Shown: positions 1 through 5,255, numbered from the stretch's first letter. The stretch: DNA of 5,497 nucleotides from an uncultured Clostridium sp. (GCA_900553755.1 USEX01000035.1:1-5497), one strand, 5' to 3'. Numbers and translations: made by a program. Notes: generated by a model not told the origin, from the letters alone.

Positions 1-195
1 AAAAAGTTAGATGATTATATTAAAGAAATGGAAGAAACTCCTGAAAGCGGTATGGCAGAAAAGATTGAGAGCATAAGAGTCAAAGAATTGGAGAAAAATA
101 CTAAAGAAGAGCCAGAAGTTTTACATGATAGAGAGGACAGGGGAGAAATAGAGACACCAGAAGAAGCAGCTTTAAGAAGACTAATGAATAATTAA
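1..195 (+). CDS. C-terminal end of an unidentified charged protein (5' end outside window)
   Basis: An open frame enters from the left edge and ends with TAA at 193-195, leaving 64 codons. I do not recognise the protein. The visible tail is very hydrophilic and rich in Glu, Lys and Arg (for example KEMEETPESGMAEKIESIRV and ending EEAALRRLMNN), with no hydrophobic segment, cysteine cluster or known motif; it looks like a disordered or helical charged tail. Its reality is supported by codon use like that of the neighbours, by the absence of stops over the whole stretch, and by a good terminator seven bases after the stop. The gap to the following gene and that terminator suggest it ends its own transcription unit. 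Function cannot be given from this fragment. Confidence 0.7.
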   Translation, partial: KKLDDYIKEMEETPESGMAEKIESIRVKELEKNTKEEPEVLHDREDRGEIETPEEAALRRLMNN

Positions 196-201
196 AAGAG
201 A

Positions 202-250
202 ATGCATCTTAAATATTAGAGAGACCTAATATTTTAAGATGTATTTTTAT
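202..250 (+). terminator. Rho-independent terminator after the partial first gene
   Basis: The arms at 202-219 (ATGCATCTTAAATATTAG) and 226-244 are complementary over 18 pairs apart from one extra T in the right arm and a G-U pair. The loop is six bases (220-225) and a run of five T follows at 244-248. The stem is AT-rich, as expected in this genome. It separates the first gene from the carboxypeptidase gene. Confidence 0.75.
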
Positions 251-298
251 GTAATAAAAAAAGAAATATAGAATAACTATATAAAAGAAAATTTACAT

Positions 299-314
299 AG
301 GGGTGACTAAAATA
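299..314 (+). promoter_or_regulatory. Ambiguous ribosome binding site and start of the carboxypeptidase gene
   Basis: The GTG at 303-305 is the only standard in-frame start ahead of the signal peptide, but it has no Shine-Dalgarno sequence at the right distance upstream; the bases before it read TTTACATAGG. The only good Shine-Dalgarno match, AGGGGTGA at 299-306, covers this GTG and sits five bases before an in-frame ATA codon (312-314). Either the GTG is used with a poor site, or translation starts at the non-standard ATA. A weak promoter-like pair, TTTTTA (244-249) and TATAGA (267-272) with a 17-base gap, lies upstream but overlaps the terminator tail and is not convincing. Confidence 0.5.
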
Positions 315-1559
315 GTAAAGAAAATTTTTATATTTTTATTGATTATAGTAACTTTAAACAGTGCTTTTATAAATCTGTGCTATGCTGATGATATGGAAGA
401 AGATGAAACAGAGGACATTACAGAAACCGAAATTAATGAAGTAAATGAGGTTTCAAAAAATGCAGTTGAAGTACCAATACTAAATTCTAGAAGATGTGTA
501 ATATTTGATAGAACATCTAAAACTGTAATGTACGGTAAAAATGAAGAATTGAGGTCTGCTATGGCTTCCACAACGAAAATAATGACAGCGACTATAGCGC
601 TTGAAAACGGAAATTTACAAGATGAAGTAACAATAGATAGAAAAGCAGCTGGTACAGGGGGATCTAGGTTAGGATTAAAAAGAGGAGATAAAATAACATT
701 AAATGATTTACTTTATGGACTAATGCTTAGGTCTGGCAATGATGCAGCAGTAGCGATTGCAGAACATATAGGAGGAAGTGTAGAAGGTTTTGCAAAACTG
801 ATGAATCAAAAAGCGACAGAGCTAGGATTAAAAGATACTCACTTTGTAACACCACATGGTTTGGACAGCAGCGAACATTATACAACTGCATTGGAATTAG
901 CAAAGTTAACAGATTATGCATTAAGAAATGAAAAATTTGCTAAAATAGTTGCAACAAAGAGTACAACAATAAGCATAAATGGCAATCCGCGCCAATTATT
1001 TAATACAAACGAGTTATTAGGAGTTTTAAATGGAGTAATAGGGGTAAAAACTGGTTTTACAAATGGCGCAGGTAGATGCTTAGTTACAGAAACCAAAAGA
1101 GGAGATACAGATATAATAGTGGTTGTACTTGGAGCAGATACAAAGAAAGATAGAACCAAAGATAGTATAAAATTAATAGAATACGCATTTGCAAACTTCA
1201 CAAAAGTCAACATAAAAGAAAAAGCTATAGAGGAATTTGAAAAATGGGGAAGAATAAATAAAAATAGAATTTTAATAATAAAAGGTAAAAAAGATAGAAT
1301 AAGTTTAGACATTGGCAAAATTAATACAGAAGCAATACCAGTAAAGGAAACAGACAAATTGGAAATAATAATTAACACAATAAATCAGCTGGAAGCACCT
1401 GTTGAGAAGAACGCAAAAGTAGGAAATATTATAATAAAACTAAATGATAATATAATAGATTCAACTGATATAGTATGTGGCGAAAAGATAGAGCGAAAAA
1501 CATGGATAGATTACTTTAAAGAAAATTTACAAATTTGTCGAACGATTTTTGAAATTTAA
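303..1559 (+). CDS. dacF: D-alanyl-D-alanine carboxypeptidase, PBP5/DacF family (peptidase S11), secreted
   Basis: This penicillin-binding protein removes the terminal D-Ala from peptidoglycan pentapeptides outside the membrane, limiting cross-linking. All three active-site motifs are present: SxxK as S89-T-T-K92 (nucleophile S89), SxN as S144-G-N146, and KTG as K249-T-G251 followed by FTNGAGRC. Residues 1-28 form a signal peptide (KIVKK, hydrophobic core, cleavage after CYA); C26 does not sit in a lipobox. An acidic linker (29-50) precedes the catalytic domain (about 55-300). Residues 305-395 fit the beta-rich PBP5 C-terminal domain, and 397-418 (with W401, Y404, F405) may be the amphipathic membrane anchor. 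The length of 418 residues is normal for the family. The start is uncertain (GTG 303 or ATA 312), with little effect on the product. No sporulation partner genes are adjacent, so a spore-cortex rather than vegetative role cannot be decided. Confidence 0.93.
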   Translation: MTKIVKKIFIFLLIIVTLNSAFINLCYADDMEEDETEDITETEINEVNEVSKNAVEVPILNSRRCVIFDRTSKTVMYGKNEELRSAMASTTKIMTATIALENGNLQDEVTIDRKAAGTGGSRLGLKRGDKITLNDLLYGLMLRSGNDAAVAIAEHIGGSVEGFAKLMNQKATELGLKDTHFVTPHGLDSSEHYTTALELAKLTDYALRNEKFAKIVATKSTTISINGNPRQLFNTNELLGVLNGVIGVKTGFTNGAGRCLVTETKRGDTDIIVVVLGADTKKDRTKDSIKLIEYAFANFTKVNIKEKAIEEFEKWGRINKNRILIIKGKKDRISLDIGKINTEAIPVKETDKLEIIINTINQLEAPVEKNAKVGNIIIKLNDNIIDSTDIVCGEKIERKTWIDYFKENLQICRTIFEI

Positions 1560-1571
1560 TTTGAGTAATTA

Positions 1572-1600
1572 TTGACTTTTTTGTTTATATGGTTTATTAT
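1572..1600 (+). promoter_or_regulatory. Promoter of the putative antitoxin RNA
   Basis: TTGACT (1572-1577) and TATTAT (1595-1600) are separated by exactly 17 bases and each differs from the sigma-A consensus by one base. It begins only 12 bases after the carboxypeptidase stop codon and points at the terminator about 50-80 bases on. No ORF lies between the predicted start (about 1607) and that terminator, so the product should be a short untranslated RNA. Confidence 0.7.
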
Positions 1601-1606
1601 ATATTC

Positions 1607-1642
1607 ATACGAATAATAGCAAAAAAAATTCGTTTATGTTAC
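1607..1642 (+). repeat. Direct repeat copy 1 (inside antitoxin RNA)
   Basis: Block A is ATACGAATAATAGCAAAAAA (1607-1626) and block B is TTTATGTTAC (1633-1642). Copy 2 at 1735-1772 has the same blocks in the same order and orientation, with two differences in A and one in B. The bases between the blocks differ, and in this copy they (ATTCG) form a hairpin with CGAAT of block A. Confidence 0.75.
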
Positions 1643-1644
1643 TT

Positions 1645-1684
1645 AAAAACAACACCCACATTCGCAGATGTGGGTGTTTCTCTT
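1645..1684. terminator. Bidirectional terminator shared by the antitoxin RNA (and dacF) and the toxin mRNA
   Basis: A perfect 11-pair stem, AACACCCACAT (1651-1661) and ATGTGGGTGTT (1668-1678), closes a six-base loop TCGCAG. It is GC-rich for this genome. On the plus strand it is followed by TCTCTT, a broken but usable U tract. On the minus strand it is followed by G and then TTTTT (1649-1645), a better tail. It is also the first terminator after the carboxypeptidase gene. Confidence 0.85.
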
Positions 1685-1689
1685 ATGTA

Positions 1690-1717
1690 TTGACACTTAT
1701 TAAAATAGTTTTAAAAT
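1690..1717 (+). promoter_or_regulatory. Candidate plus-strand promoter inside the toxin locus, pointing to rpsL
   Basis: A perfect TTGACA (1690-1695) is followed after 16 bases by TAAAAT (1712-1717), the same -10 sequence as the rpsL promoter. The start would be near 1724. No terminator is visible between there and rpsL, so it could give a long-leader rpsL transcript that is antisense to the 5' half of the toxin mRNA. The AT-rich setting makes chance matches easier. Confidence 0.4.
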
Positions 1718-1762
1718 TAAGTATATAAGTATCAATACGCATAACAGCAAAAAACTTTTCAT
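1700..1762 (-). CDS. Putative type I toxin: 20-residue hydrophobic membrane peptide
   Basis: The frame runs from ATG at 1762-1760 to TAA at 1702-1700, with a second TAA directly after it (1699-1697). It encodes MKSFLLLCVLILIYLILKLF: a short basic start, one hydrophobic segment of about 14-15 residues (4-17), then K18-L-F. A perfect AGGAGGT (1777-1771) lies eight bases before the ATG, as good as the sites of the ribosomal genes here, and an in-frame TAG just upstream fixes the start. The peptide is too short for usual gene finders. Size and composition resemble E. coli Ibs toxins (18-19 residues), while the locus layout resembles par/Fst, whose toxin is 33 residues with a polar tail that is missing here. 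By analogy it would insert into the cytoplasmic membrane and depolarise it when over-produced. A harmless small membrane protein is the alternative. Confidence 0.7.
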   Translation of the reverse strand: MKSFLLLCVLILIYLILKLF

Positions 1763-1772
1763 TTTATGCTAC
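1735..1772 (+). repeat. Direct repeat copy 2 (across the toxin translation start)
   Basis: Block A is ATACGCATAACAGCAAAAAA (1735-1754), opposite toxin codons 3 to 10. Block B is TTTATGCTAC (1763-1772), opposite the last two bases of the ribosome binding site and the spacer up to the ATG. Because the toxin gene is read on the minus strand, its mRNA is complementary to copy 1 carried by the plus-strand small RNA. Confidence 0.75.
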
Positions 1773-1806
1773 CTCCTCTCAATATAGACTCTCTATAAAA
1801 GAGGTA
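1770..1806 (-). promoter_or_regulatory. Leader hairpin burying the toxin ribosome binding site
   Basis: In the minus-strand RNA, TACCTCTTTT (1806-1797) pairs with AGAGGAGGTA (1779-1770) over ten pairs, two of them G-U. Inside, ATAGA (1796-1792) pairs with TCTAT (1788-1784) around a three-base loop. The whole ribosome binding site AGGAGGT is double-stranded. If transcription starts at about 1805, the hairpin begins at the very 5' end, as in Fst RNA I. Confidence 0.6.
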
Positions 1807-1811
1807 AAATA

Positions 1812-1840
1812 AGTATACAACATAATAGAACTAAAATAAA
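1812..1840 (-). promoter_or_regulatory. Probable promoter of the toxin mRNA
   Basis: On the minus strand TATACT (1817-1812) is a good -10, with start expected at about 1805. The -35 position at 17 bases is TTTATT (1840-1835), a poor match. The resulting mRNA would run from about 1805 to 1645, some 160 nt. A second option, TTGTAT (1820-1815) and TATAGA (1797-1792), would start inside the leader hairpin and I favour it less. Confidence 0.4.
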
Positions 1841-1863
1841 GAAAAATCGTATATGAAAAATCG
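1841..1863. repeat. Two direct copies of GAAAAATCG
   Basis: GAAAAATCG occurs at 1841-1849 and again at 1855-1863, separated by TATAT, giving a 14-base period. The pair sits just behind the toxin promoter and about 40 bases before the rpsL promoter, so it could be a regulator site. Nothing else is seen between 1864 and 1903 except a four-pair inverted repeat GCTT/AAGC (1870-1881). Confidence 0.35.
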
Positions 1864-1903
1864 ACAAAAGCTTACGGAAGCAATAAAAAATACATATAAA
1901 ATG

Positions 1904-1932
1904 TTGACTTTAAAAAAGTAATATGATAAAAT
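1904..1932 (+). promoter_or_regulatory. Main promoter of the str operon (rpsL)
   Basis: TTGACT (1904-1909) and TAAAAT (1927-1932) are 17 bases apart, with an extended -10 TG at 1924-1925. The start is expected near 1939, giving a leader of about 44 bases that holds a small inverted repeat (CTAAT/ATTAG, 1940-1953) and the ribosome binding site AGGAGGT (1967-1973). This is the strongest promoter-like sequence before rpsL. Confidence 0.75.
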
Positions 1933-1982
1933 AAGAAAGCTAATAATAATTAGTAAAAAGAAAATCAGGAGGTGAATTTTAA

Positions 1983-2396
1983 GTGCCAACAATTAATCAA
2001 TTAGTAAGAAAAGGAAGAAAAACAACTACAACAAAATCTACATCACCAGCTCTTCAACATGGATTTAACTCTATGAAGAAGAAGGTAACAGATAGAAGAG
2101 CTCCACAAAAAAGAGGAGTTTGTACTGTTGTTAAAACTGTTACACCTAAGAAGCCAAACTCAGCATTAAGAAAAGTTGCCAGAGTTAAGCTTTCAAACGG
2201 ATATGAAGTAACTTCTTATATTCCAGGAATCGGACACAACTTACAAGAGCATAGCGTTGTTCTAATAAGAGGAGGAAGAGTAAAAGACCTTCCAGGTGTT
2301 AGATATCACATTATAAGAGGAACTTTAGATACAGCAGGTGTTAAAGACAGAATGCAAGGTAGATCTAAGTACGGAGCTAAAAAGCCTAAAAAATAA
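1983..2396 (+). CDS. rpsL: 30S ribosomal protein S12
   Basis: S12 lies at the decoding centre of the small subunit and affects translational accuracy and streptomycin binding. The 137-residue product has the hallmark PQKRGVC (41-47), TPKKPNSALRK (54-64), GHNLQEHSVVLIRGGRVKDLPG (84-105) and the basic tail RSKYGAKKPKK. K56 and K101 match E. coli K43 and K88, so the common streptomycin-resistance positions are wild type; D102 matches the residue that is methylthiolated in E. coli. About 13 extra residues (around 26-38, HGFNSMKKKVTDR) make this the long form, as in Bacillus. The start is GTG with AGGAGGT nine to ten bases upstream, and the sequence MPTINQLVRKGR confirms it. It is the first gene of the operon and is followed by an unusually long 171-base gap before rpsG. 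Confidence 0.99.
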   Translation: MPTINQLVRKGRKTTTTKSTSPALQHGFNSMKKKVTDRRAPQKRGVCTVVKTVTPKKPNSALRKVARVKLSNGYEVTSYIPGIGHNLQEHSVVLIRGGRVKDLPGVRYHIIRGTLDTAGVKDRMQGRSKYGAKKPKK

Positions 2397-2567
2397 AGCT
2401 TAGACAATTTATGGTGCGTATAACTTACTAATTTAAGGTACTTAAATTTAGCATAGATTATAAGCACTAAACTGAAAAAGTTTCGAGAAGTATTAGTATT
2501 GAACTTTTTAGAGTACCTGTGATACTAGGTAAATATTAGTATCAAATTTTAAAAGGAGGGAAGAATA
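2397..2567 (+). promoter_or_regulatory. Structured rpsL-rpsG intergenic region, possible S7 feedback site
   Basis: The 171 bases contain several inverted repeats: a hairpin AATTTAAG/CTTAAATT with loop GTA (2430-2448); AAAAAGTT (2475-2482) with AACTTTTT (2502-2509); and GATACTA (2521-2527) with TAGTATC (2537-2543). AGTACCT (2513-2519) can pair either with AGGTACT (2436-2442) or, through TACCT, with AGGTA (2527-2531), so alternative folds are possible. No good promoter or coding frame is seen. In E. coli S7 binds the rpsL-rpsG gap and represses translation; a like role here is inference. The ribosome binding site AAGGAGGG (2553-2560) lies after the last hairpin. Confidence 0.45.
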
Positions 2568-3038
2568 GTGCCAAGAAAAGGATATATAGCAAAAAGAGAA
2601 GTTTTACCAGATCCAATGTATAATAGCAAAGTTGTTACAAAATTAATCAACAATGTTATGTTAGATGGTAAGAAAACAGTTGCTCAAACAATCGTTTATG
2701 ATGCATTCGATATTATAAAAGAAAAAGAGCAAAAAAATCCATTAGAGGTATTTGAAGAAGCACTAAACAATGTAATGCCAGTTCTAGAAGTTAAAGCAAG
2801 AAGAATTGGTGGTGCAACATACCAAGTACCACTAGAAATTAGACCAGAAAGAAGACAAACTTTAGGTTTAAGATGGTTAGTAACATATGCAAGAAACAGA
2901 CATGAAAAAACAATGGCTGAAAAACTTGCAGCTGAAATAATGGATGCAGTAAGCGGTAACGGTGGAGCTTTCAAGAAGAAAGAAGATATGCATAAAATGG
3001 CTGAAGCTAATAAGGCTTTTGCTCATTACAAATTCTAA
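2568..3038 (+). CDS. rpsG: 30S ribosomal protein S7
   Basis: S7 binds the 3' domain of 16S rRNA, starts assembly of the 30S head and lines the E site. The 156-residue product has the usual bacterial length and the family sequences MPRKG at the start, YNSKVVTKLINNVMLDGKK (18-36), GGATYQVPLEIRPERRQTLG (81-100), RWLVTYARNR (102-111) and the end ANKAFAHYKF. The start is GTG, seven bases after AAGGAGGG, and is fixed by the conserved N-terminus. It is read with rpsL and fusA; the gap to fusA is 41 bases. In E. coli S7 is the repressor protein of this operon. No anomalies are seen. Confidence 0.99.
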   Translation: MPRKGYIAKREVLPDPMYNSKVVTKLINNVMLDGKKTVAQTIVYDAFDIIKEKEQKNPLEVFEEALNNVMPVLEVKARRIGGATYQVPLEIRPERRQTLGLRWLVTYARNRHEKTMAEKLAAEIMDAVSGNGGAFKKKEDMHKMAEANKAFAHYKF

Positions 3039-3040
3039 GA

Positions 3041-3060
3041 TTAGATATTAAAATATCCTA
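3041..3060 (+). other. Small hairpin in the rpsG-fusA gap
   Basis: GATATT (3044-3049) and AATATC (3052-3057) are inverted, and TTA (3041-3043) can pair with TAA-type bases beyond a bulged C (3058). No T run follows, so it is not a terminator. It lies directly before the fusA ribosome binding site AAGGAGG (3065-3071). Significance is uncertain in such AT-rich sequence. Confidence 0.3.
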
Positions 3061-3079
3061 AAAGAAGGAGGAAAAATAA

Positions 3080-5170
3080 ATGGCTGAAACTAAAAGAGAT
3101 ATGCCTTTAGAGAAAGTTAGAAATATAGGAATTATGGCTCACATTGATGCTGGTAAAACAACAACAACAGAGAGAATACTTTTCTATACAGGAAAAACAC
3201 ACAAAATAGGCGAAGTTCATGAAGGCGAAGCTACTATGGACTGGATGGTTCAAGAGCAAGAAAGAGGTATAACAATTACTTCTGCTGCTACAACTTGCCA
3301 TTGGTTAGGACATAGAATAAATATAATAGATACTCCTGGTCACGTTGACTTCACAGTAGAAGTTGAAAGATCATTAAGAGTTCTAGATAGTGCTATACTT
3401 GTACTTGCAGCTAAAGGTGGAGTTCAACCACAATCAGAAACAGTTTGGAGACAAGCTGATAAATATGAAGTACCTAGAATGGTATATGTAAACAAAATGG
3501 ACATTACAGGTGCTGATTTTTATGGCTGTGTAGACCAAATAAAAAATAGATTAGGAGCTCATCCTGTTCCAATTCAATTACCAATAGGAGCAGAAGACAA
3601 TTTTCAAGGAATTGTAGACCTAATCAAAATGAGAGCATTTATTCATAAAGACGATTTAGGAAAAGAAATCGAAGAGACAGAAATTCCTGAAGATATGAAG
3701 GCAGATGCTGAAAAATATAGAGCAGAAATGATTGAAGCAGCAGCAGAACAAGATGATGAATTAATGATGAAATATCTTGAAGGTGAAGAACTAACTGTTG
3801 AAGAAATCAAAAAAGGTTTAAGAAAAGGAACTATATCTAACAGCTTAATATTAGTAACTTGTGGATCATCTTACAAAAACAAAGGTGTTCAAGAGTTATT
3901 AAACGCTGTAGTAGATTACCTACCATCACCATTAGACATTCCAAATATCAAGGGTGTAGATGAAGATGGAAATGAAGTTGAAAGAGTAACTTCAGATTCA
4001 GAAGCTTTTTCAGCTTTAGCATTTAAGATTGCAACAGATCCTTTCGTAGGAAAATTATGCTTCTTCAGAGTATACTCTGGAACATTAGAAGCAGGTTCAA
4101 CAATATTAAATGCAAACAAAGATAAAAAAGACAGAATTGGAAGAATTTTGTTAATGCACGCAAACCATAGAGAAGATATAACAAAAGTATATGCAGGAGA
4201 TATAGCTGCAGCCGTTGGTTTAAAAGAAGTATCAACTGGTGATACACTATGTGATCCAGCACATCCAGTAATATTAGAATCTATGGAATTCCCAGAGCCA
4301 GTTATCGATATAGCTATTGAGCCAAAAGATAAGGCTAACAGCGAAAAAATGGGAATAGCTTTAGCAAAACTTGCCGAAGAAGATCCAACATTTAAAACAT
4401 GGACAGATCAAGAAAGTGGTCAAACAATTATAGCTGGTATGGGTGAGTTACACTTAGACATTATAGTTGATAGATTAAAAAGAGAGTTCAAAGTTGAATG
4501 TACTGTAGGTAAACCACAAGTTTCTTATAAAGAAACAATTAGAAATAAAGTTAAAGTTCAAGGAAAATTCATTCGTCAATCAGGTGGTCGTGGACAATAT
4601 GGTGATGTTTGGTTAGAAATGGAACCATTAGAGCCAGGAAAGGGTATTGAATTTGAGAGCAAAATCGTTGGTGGTGCTGTTCCAAAGGAATATATCAAAC
4701 CTATTGAAGACGGTGTAAGAGAAGCAGCATTAAGTGGTATCTTAGCTGGATATCCAGTAATAGATTTCAAAGCAACTTTAGTTGATGGTTCTTACCACGA
4801 AGTAGACTCTTCAGAAATGGCGTTCAAAATAGCAGGTTCTATGGCATTCAAAGAAGGATGTAAACAAGGTAAATCTGTATTATTAGAGCCTATTATGAAG
4901 GTTGAAGTTACAGTCCCAGAAGAATACATGGGAGACGTTATTGGAGATATAAACTCTAGACGTGGAAGAATGGAAGGAATGGAAGCAAGATCTGGTAACC
5001 AAATAATTAGAGGATTTATTCCACTATCAGAAATGTTTGGTTATGCAACAGACCTACGTTCTAAGACACAAGGAAGAGGAACATACTCAATGGAACCAAG
5101 CCATTATGAAGAAGTTCCAAAATCAGTATTAGAACAAATAGTTTCTACAAGAGCAAAAAAATCTGAATAA
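3080..5170 (+). CDS. fusA: Translation elongation factor G (EF-G), translocation GTPase
   Basis: EF-G binds the ribosome with GTP and drives movement of tRNAs and mRNA after peptide bond formation; it also acts in ribosome recycling. All five GTPase motifs are present: AHIDAGKT (20-27), RGIT (62-65), DTPGH (84-88), NKMD (138-141) and the GSS region (262-264). The G domain spans about 1-290, domain II about 305-405, III about 410-485, IV about 486-605 and V about 606-690. Domain IV keeps SGGRGQYGDV (501-510) and the tip motif YHEVDSSEMAFKIAGS (572-587), where H573 matches E. coli H583. The length of 696 residues and the full motif set point to the main EF-G, not a tetracycline-resistance or stress paralogue. 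The ATG lies eight bases after AAGGAGG. It is the third gene of the str operon. Confidence 0.99.
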   Translation: MAETKRDMPLEKVRNIGIMAHIDAGKTTTTERILFYTGKTHKIGEVHEGEATMDWMVQEQERGITITSAATTCHWLGHRINIIDTPGHVDFTVEVERSLRVLDSAILVLAAKGGVQPQSETVWRQADKYEVPRMVYVNKMDITGADFYGCVDQIKNRLGAHPVPIQLPIGAEDNFQGIVDLIKMRAFIHKDDLGKEIEETEIPEDMKADAEKYRAEMIEAAAEQDDELMMKYLEGEELTVEEIKKGLRKGTISNSLILVTCGSSYKNKGVQELLNAVVDYLPSPLDIPNIKGVDEDGNEVERVTSDSEAFSALAFKIATDPFVGKLCFFRVYSGTLEAGSTILNANKDKKDRIGRILLMHANHREDITKVYAGDIAAAVGLKEVSTGDTLCDPAHPVILESMEFPEPVIDIAIEPKDKANSEKMGIALAKLAEEDPTFKTWTDQESGQTIIAGMGELHLDIIVDRLKREFKVECTVGKPQVSYKETIRNKVKVQGKFIRQSGGRGQYGDVWLEMEPLEPGKGIEFESKIVGGAVPKEYIKPIEDGVREAALSGILAGYPVIDFKATLVDGSYHEVDSSEMAFKIAGSMAFKEGCKQGKSVLLEPIMKVEVTVPEEYMGDVIGDINSRRGRMEGMEARSGNQIIRGFIPLSEMFGYATDLRSKTQGRGTYSMEPSHYEEVPKSVLEQIVSTRAKKSE

Positions 5171-5183
5171 GATAAATATTCAT

Positions 5184-5216
5184 AATAGTTAAAACACAAA
5201 AAAGTGTAAAACTATT
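5184..5216 (+). other. Hairpin after fusA, without a U tract
   Basis: AATAGTT (5184-5190) pairs with AACTATT (5210-5216) and ACAC pairs with GTGT inside, around an A6 loop, with a small A-rich internal loop. GCAAAATTT follows instead of a T run, so it is a poor terminator. It may partly end transcripts or protect the fusA 3' end, and it touches the -35 of the tuf promoter. Confidence 0.4.
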
Positions 5217-5243
5217 GCAAAATTTATAAAAATATTATAAAAT
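5215..5243 (+). promoter_or_regulatory. Probable internal promoter for tuf
   Basis: TTGCAA (5215-5220) and TAAAAT (5238-5243) are separated by 17 bases; the -10 is identical to that of rpsL. The start would be near 5250, giving a leader of about 52 bases. A separate tuf promoter fits the higher need for EF-Tu than for other str products. Confidence 0.5.
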
Positions 5244-5255
5244 GCTTATGCATGG

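Larger units (their letters stand above)
1607..1684 (+). ncRNA. Putative type I antitoxin RNA (about 78 nt), convergent with the toxin mRNA
   Basis: The 5' end is placed 7 bases after TATTAT and the 3' end after the terminator hairpin; both are predictions. Seen in the sequence: a 5' hairpin ACGAAT/ATTCGT (1609-1614 with 1628-1633) with an A-rich loop, a single-stranded middle, then the 11-pair terminator. The last 40 bases are exactly complementary to the 3' end of the toxin transcript. The 5' part (1607-1642) is a diverged copy of 1735-1772 and can pair with the toxin translation start: 20 bases with one mismatch and one G-U, plus 10 bases with one G-U. This double contact resembles RNA II of the enterococcal par/Fst system, which I use as the model. 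It could alternatively be only a bidirectional-terminator by-product. Confidence 0.6.

Noticed and set aside
369..392. Possible lipoprotein signal at C26 of the carboxypeptidase
   Set aside because: The residues before the cysteine (I-N-L) do not fit the lipobox, while CYA fits ordinary signal peptidase cleavage.
914..1378. 154-codon minus-strand open frame inside the carboxypeptidase gene
   Set aside because: It lies opposite a gene with full active-site motifs, has no ribosome binding site that I can see, and its Ser/Leu/Phe-rich product is what the complement of Lys/Glu-rich coding sequence gives.
1792..1820. Alternative toxin promoter TTGTAT-17-TATAGA on the minus strand
   Set aside because: It would start transcription inside the leader hairpin and lose the structure; the TATACT option places the start at the hairpin base. 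It is not excluded.
1870..1881. GCTT-ACGG-AAGC inverted repeat with a T run on the minus strand, terminator-like
   Set aside because: Only four pairs, too weak to call a terminator.
2411..2431. ATG-led mini-ORF of six codons after rpsL
   Set aside because: It has no ribosome binding site and is too short to distinguish from chance.
2696..2974. 92-codon minus-strand open frame inside rpsG
   Set aside because: It is fully opposite a highly conserved ribosomal gene, with composition explained by the complementary strand.
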